A stretch of DNA of 40,889 nucleotides from Hemicentrotus pulcherrimus (taxonomy: Eukaryota; Echinodermata; Echinoidea; Camarodonta; Strongylocentrotidae). The notes beneath the pieces were generated by a model. That model was not told the origin of the DNA. It did not search any database and was given only the letters and a program-made list of their open reading frames with translations. Position numbers and translations under genes: made by a program. The stretch covers positions 3,447-44,335 of the forward strand of contig BEXV01002286.1 in NCBI GenBank assembly GCA_003118195.1. Direction: 5' to 3'. Shown here in pieces: positions 38,561-40,889 of this stretch (position 1 is its first letter; every line of letters begins with the position of its first letter).

Positions 38561-38678
38561 TAGGGACTTTTAGATTTGCGTACACTGATACGTGTGACGT
38601 CCATTCAAGGCAGTGTATTACAAGGACTTCGAGCGTAACAATCCACATTGTCTTCGTGCAAATCTAAAAGTCCCTATT
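38561..38678. mobile_element. 118-bp MITE-like element
   Basis: The left end AGGGACTTTTAGATTTGCG and the right end GCAAATCTAAAAGTCCCT are inverted repeats over 18 bases. The interior has GACGTCC and no coding sequence. Flanking ATT on both sides is the only candidate duplication. Confidence 0.65.
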
Positions 38679-38765
38679 TCTCCCATGTCATCCCCCTCTC
38701 GCCCCTCTTTCTCTCTCTTTCTCATACACACACTGCCAAACGCTGGGTGAGTCATTCTTTCAGGG

Positions 38766-38785
38766 CATATATATATATATATATA
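38766..38785. repeat. (AT)n microsatellite
   Basis: A short alternating TA run. Confidence 0.85.
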
Positions 38786-39024
38786 CCCTTTTCCTTGATA
38801 ATAGATTCGCTCATTTGTTGCCCTCTGTATTAGTACTCCATTCAGTAGAAATAGAAGGATATCTAAGAGGGGTATCCGGGCACCTCAGACTTAACGAAAC
38901 CAAACTCTTGTGAACTTTTTTATATTTTACCCCTATTAAATACCCTCCAATAAAATGTTGAGGACAGACTATATGATAACAACAAAACAGTCAAAAAAAC
39001 TTGCATCGAAAGAGGGAGTATTTT

Positions 39025-39240
39025 TCAAGTTTAAGCTCAAGTTGACATTTATTTCATTCATTTATACAAATTACATTCACACAATTTATAGAACATATTA
39101 TCACGAAATAACAATGCACGGATGAGGAGACAGTCACACACACAAAAAAAGAGAAAAGCCTGATCAGACGCGTGCCAAACCCCCCCCCTCCCATTTTGGT
39201 GGTGGTGGTGGTGGGGGGGGGGGGTAATTTTTCCCTCCCC
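39025..39240 (-). repeat. Possible LINE 3' end and low-complexity G/C tract
   Basis: AAGTTTAAGCTCAAGTTGAC and ATTTATTTC resemble the 3' tail of the LINE at 30,772 (AAATTGACATTTATTCGG). A C-run, (GGT)n and a G-run follow at about 39,180-39,230. The link to a LINE rests on about 12 shared bases and is weak. Confidence 0.3.
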
Positions 39241-39492
39241 CATCTCAAATTGATTTCGAAAATGTTTTTGTCTAGCTCCAAAATAAAGTTACACTTAGTA
39301 TTTGCATATACCCCCTATATAAACAAACAAGCAAACATGTTCATTGTGCTGTTTCTGAACTGATATAACAGGATATATATTTGATTCAAAACGTACATTT
39401 CAAGAAGAAGAATATCTATCTTTAAGTGGAAGAAGACATATACACGCATATTATGTGAGTGTATATAAGTTAATTTGAATTCAAAACAAATT

Positions 39493-39495
<3 letters not shown>

Positions 39496-39538
<43 letters not shown>
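39496..39538. repeat. (AT)n microsatellite
   Basis: An alternating TA run of about 42 bases, the longest in the window. Confidence 0.9.
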
Positions 39539-39541
<3 letters not shown>

Positions 39542-40790
39542 ATTAGGCAATAATGGTCATAAACTGCTGACTTGCCTAAATTAAACAACAACATACTTTT
39601 AATTACAAAAGAACATAGATGTGTTTTTTTGTTGGTATTATGACTGAGCGGCTTAAAGGGCTTGCAGATTTTTAAAATTTGTATTGAAGAGTAACATCAC
39701 TGCATTTTTAATTTGCGTTTATGTCATTTAGTGATATTGATAGAAAGCCTTCTTTCGTATGATATTTAAAGGATATTTCATGAGGTCCCATTTGCAGCCA
39801 TTATCAAATTATTTAGAACTTTCCAGAAATTAAGAACGTGTCGCGTATGTTCTATCTGTGAAATTTAAAGGTTAGTAGTGTCCTAATATTCAAATTTTGC
39901 AAGAAAACCCGTTTACTCTTTAAACTTCACTGTCCCACACTATTAAGAGAGTGACTGACTTTTTTTTTCTTTGTTAATAATATGAGCCGAAAAGGTACAT
40001 GAGCATTAATTTTGTCTACATCAATTACCCAATTCTTGTAATGGCCAAAATTAAACTGATTGAAGCTTTGCGCAGCACAAAACGTACGACCATTCGGTTC
40101 AAGGGTCTGACAACAATATTATTACTTAAGTGAATGCAATTACTAAAGTCGATTCGACAACTAATGTTAGTTGTTTTCCTACATTTTCAAGCCCTTGCGT
40201 TTTGAAATTAGTATCATCTTTCAAACTCCGTTGGAATTTAACCTTTTAATTTTGTTTGCCTGCAAATAGGACATAGTAAATTTAAGTGCCTTTCAAAGTA
40301 TTGCAAATGCATGAGTAATTCCAATTTTGCATACTGAAATGATTATTCATAATTAATGTACCTTTTCTGAATATTGCTGTTTTTATTTTATTGATTGTTA
40401 TAAAGCATTTGTGTTAGGGATCTGTCAATAATCTGAGATATAAACTTTTGTATAATTGACTATATAGCAAAGGATGATTTTCATAAGTAAATATGATGTC
40501 TGGAGTTAATCAATGTTTCAAAAATTGATAATTAGATAGGACCTATGGAATGTACGCCGATATTAAGTCTATGGCCTTTTCTGTATTTTAGAATGTATTT
40601 TCTTTGGTCACCCTAAGCGTCGTGGGGAGATGTCATATGAACACTTTCTTGGTCTTCTCTTGCTTCTTGCCGAGATTACCTTCTCTGTTCATTTGCAATA
40701 AAGTGTCTCCACGGAATTTGTGACTGTGAGACACTTAGTGCAAATATCCATATCAATCCTCGCCATCCCCATACCCTTTTGTTTCGTCAT
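39539..40790. other. Intergenic stretch
   Basis: AT-rich non-coding DNA. I see no gene, RNA or clear repeat in it. Confidence 0.5.
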
Positions 40791-40799
40791 CTTCTCTCT

Positions 40800-40889
40800 A
40801 GGACTCCGTTTTCTTTTTTTCTTTTCTCCGTCTCGGCGCCTTCCAAGATTTTGGAACACTCTGCCTCTTGGCATCAGGGATGATGCTGT
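40800..40889 (+). mobile_element. Fragment of a non-LTR retrotransposon ORF2 C-terminus
   Basis: One plus-strand frame reads SPSRRLPRFWNTLPLGIRDD to the window edge. The pattern (A/L)PR.WN.LP..IR is typical of the extreme C-terminus of CR1/Jockey-type reverse transcriptase proteins. The fragment is cut by the window edge. Only about 20 residues support it. Confidence 0.45.

Overview
The window is nuclear DNA from an animal. Genes are split by GT-AG introns, non-coding DNA is AT-rich, microsatellites are common, and degenerate SINE, LINE and DNA-transposon copies are dense. The repeat style (tRNA-like SINEs, long-inverted-repeat elements ending near AAGTCCACTC, hAT-type GGCGGATCCAGG ends) recalls marine deuterostome invertebrates, most likely an echinoderm such as a sea urchin. 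That placement is from memory and is not proven here.

Layout. 1-112: tRNA-derived SINE. 395-1421: last two coding exons of PIGF (GPI-anchor synthesis), + strand, with a probable 3' UTR to about 2105. 2106-4440: intergenic DNA holding a short MITE, a near-perfect hairpin element and an AT microsatellite. 4440-4675: probable promoter and untranslated exon 1 of the next gene. 5805-27368: one large + strand gene, recognised as CENPF (centromere protein F/mitosin), in 18 coding exons. Joining them gives a continuous 10,737-nt frame, that is 3,578 residues plus stop. The first residues (MSW..EWK.GLP.RALQ.IQ.LE), an internal block (L.CQR.NAE.AR) and the last residues (ENCKIQ, a CaaX box) match the vertebrate CENP-F plan. 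One intron needs a GC-AG donor, and exon 12 holds a recent in-frame 56-residue duplication. 27369-about 29500: 3' UTR or flank. From about 29,500 to the end I find no host gene, only mobile and repetitive DNA. This includes members of a long-inverted-repeat family, a decayed non-LTR retrotransposon with a reverse transcriptase interrupted by a hAT-type MITE, a dimeric 112-bp tandem array, local duplications, a CpG-rich block and microsatellites.

PIGF and CENPF have unrelated roles (ER lipid-anchor synthesis; kinetochore, nuclear envelope and microtubules) and simply lie head-to-tail. Exon joins come from reading frame, splice consensus and protein similarity recalled from memory, with no transcript evidence. 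The most interesting signals are the GC-AG intron, the 56-residue duplication, a candidate cell-cycle CDE/CHR promoter element, a 7SL-like composite SINE in intron 5, and the structured repeats downstream.
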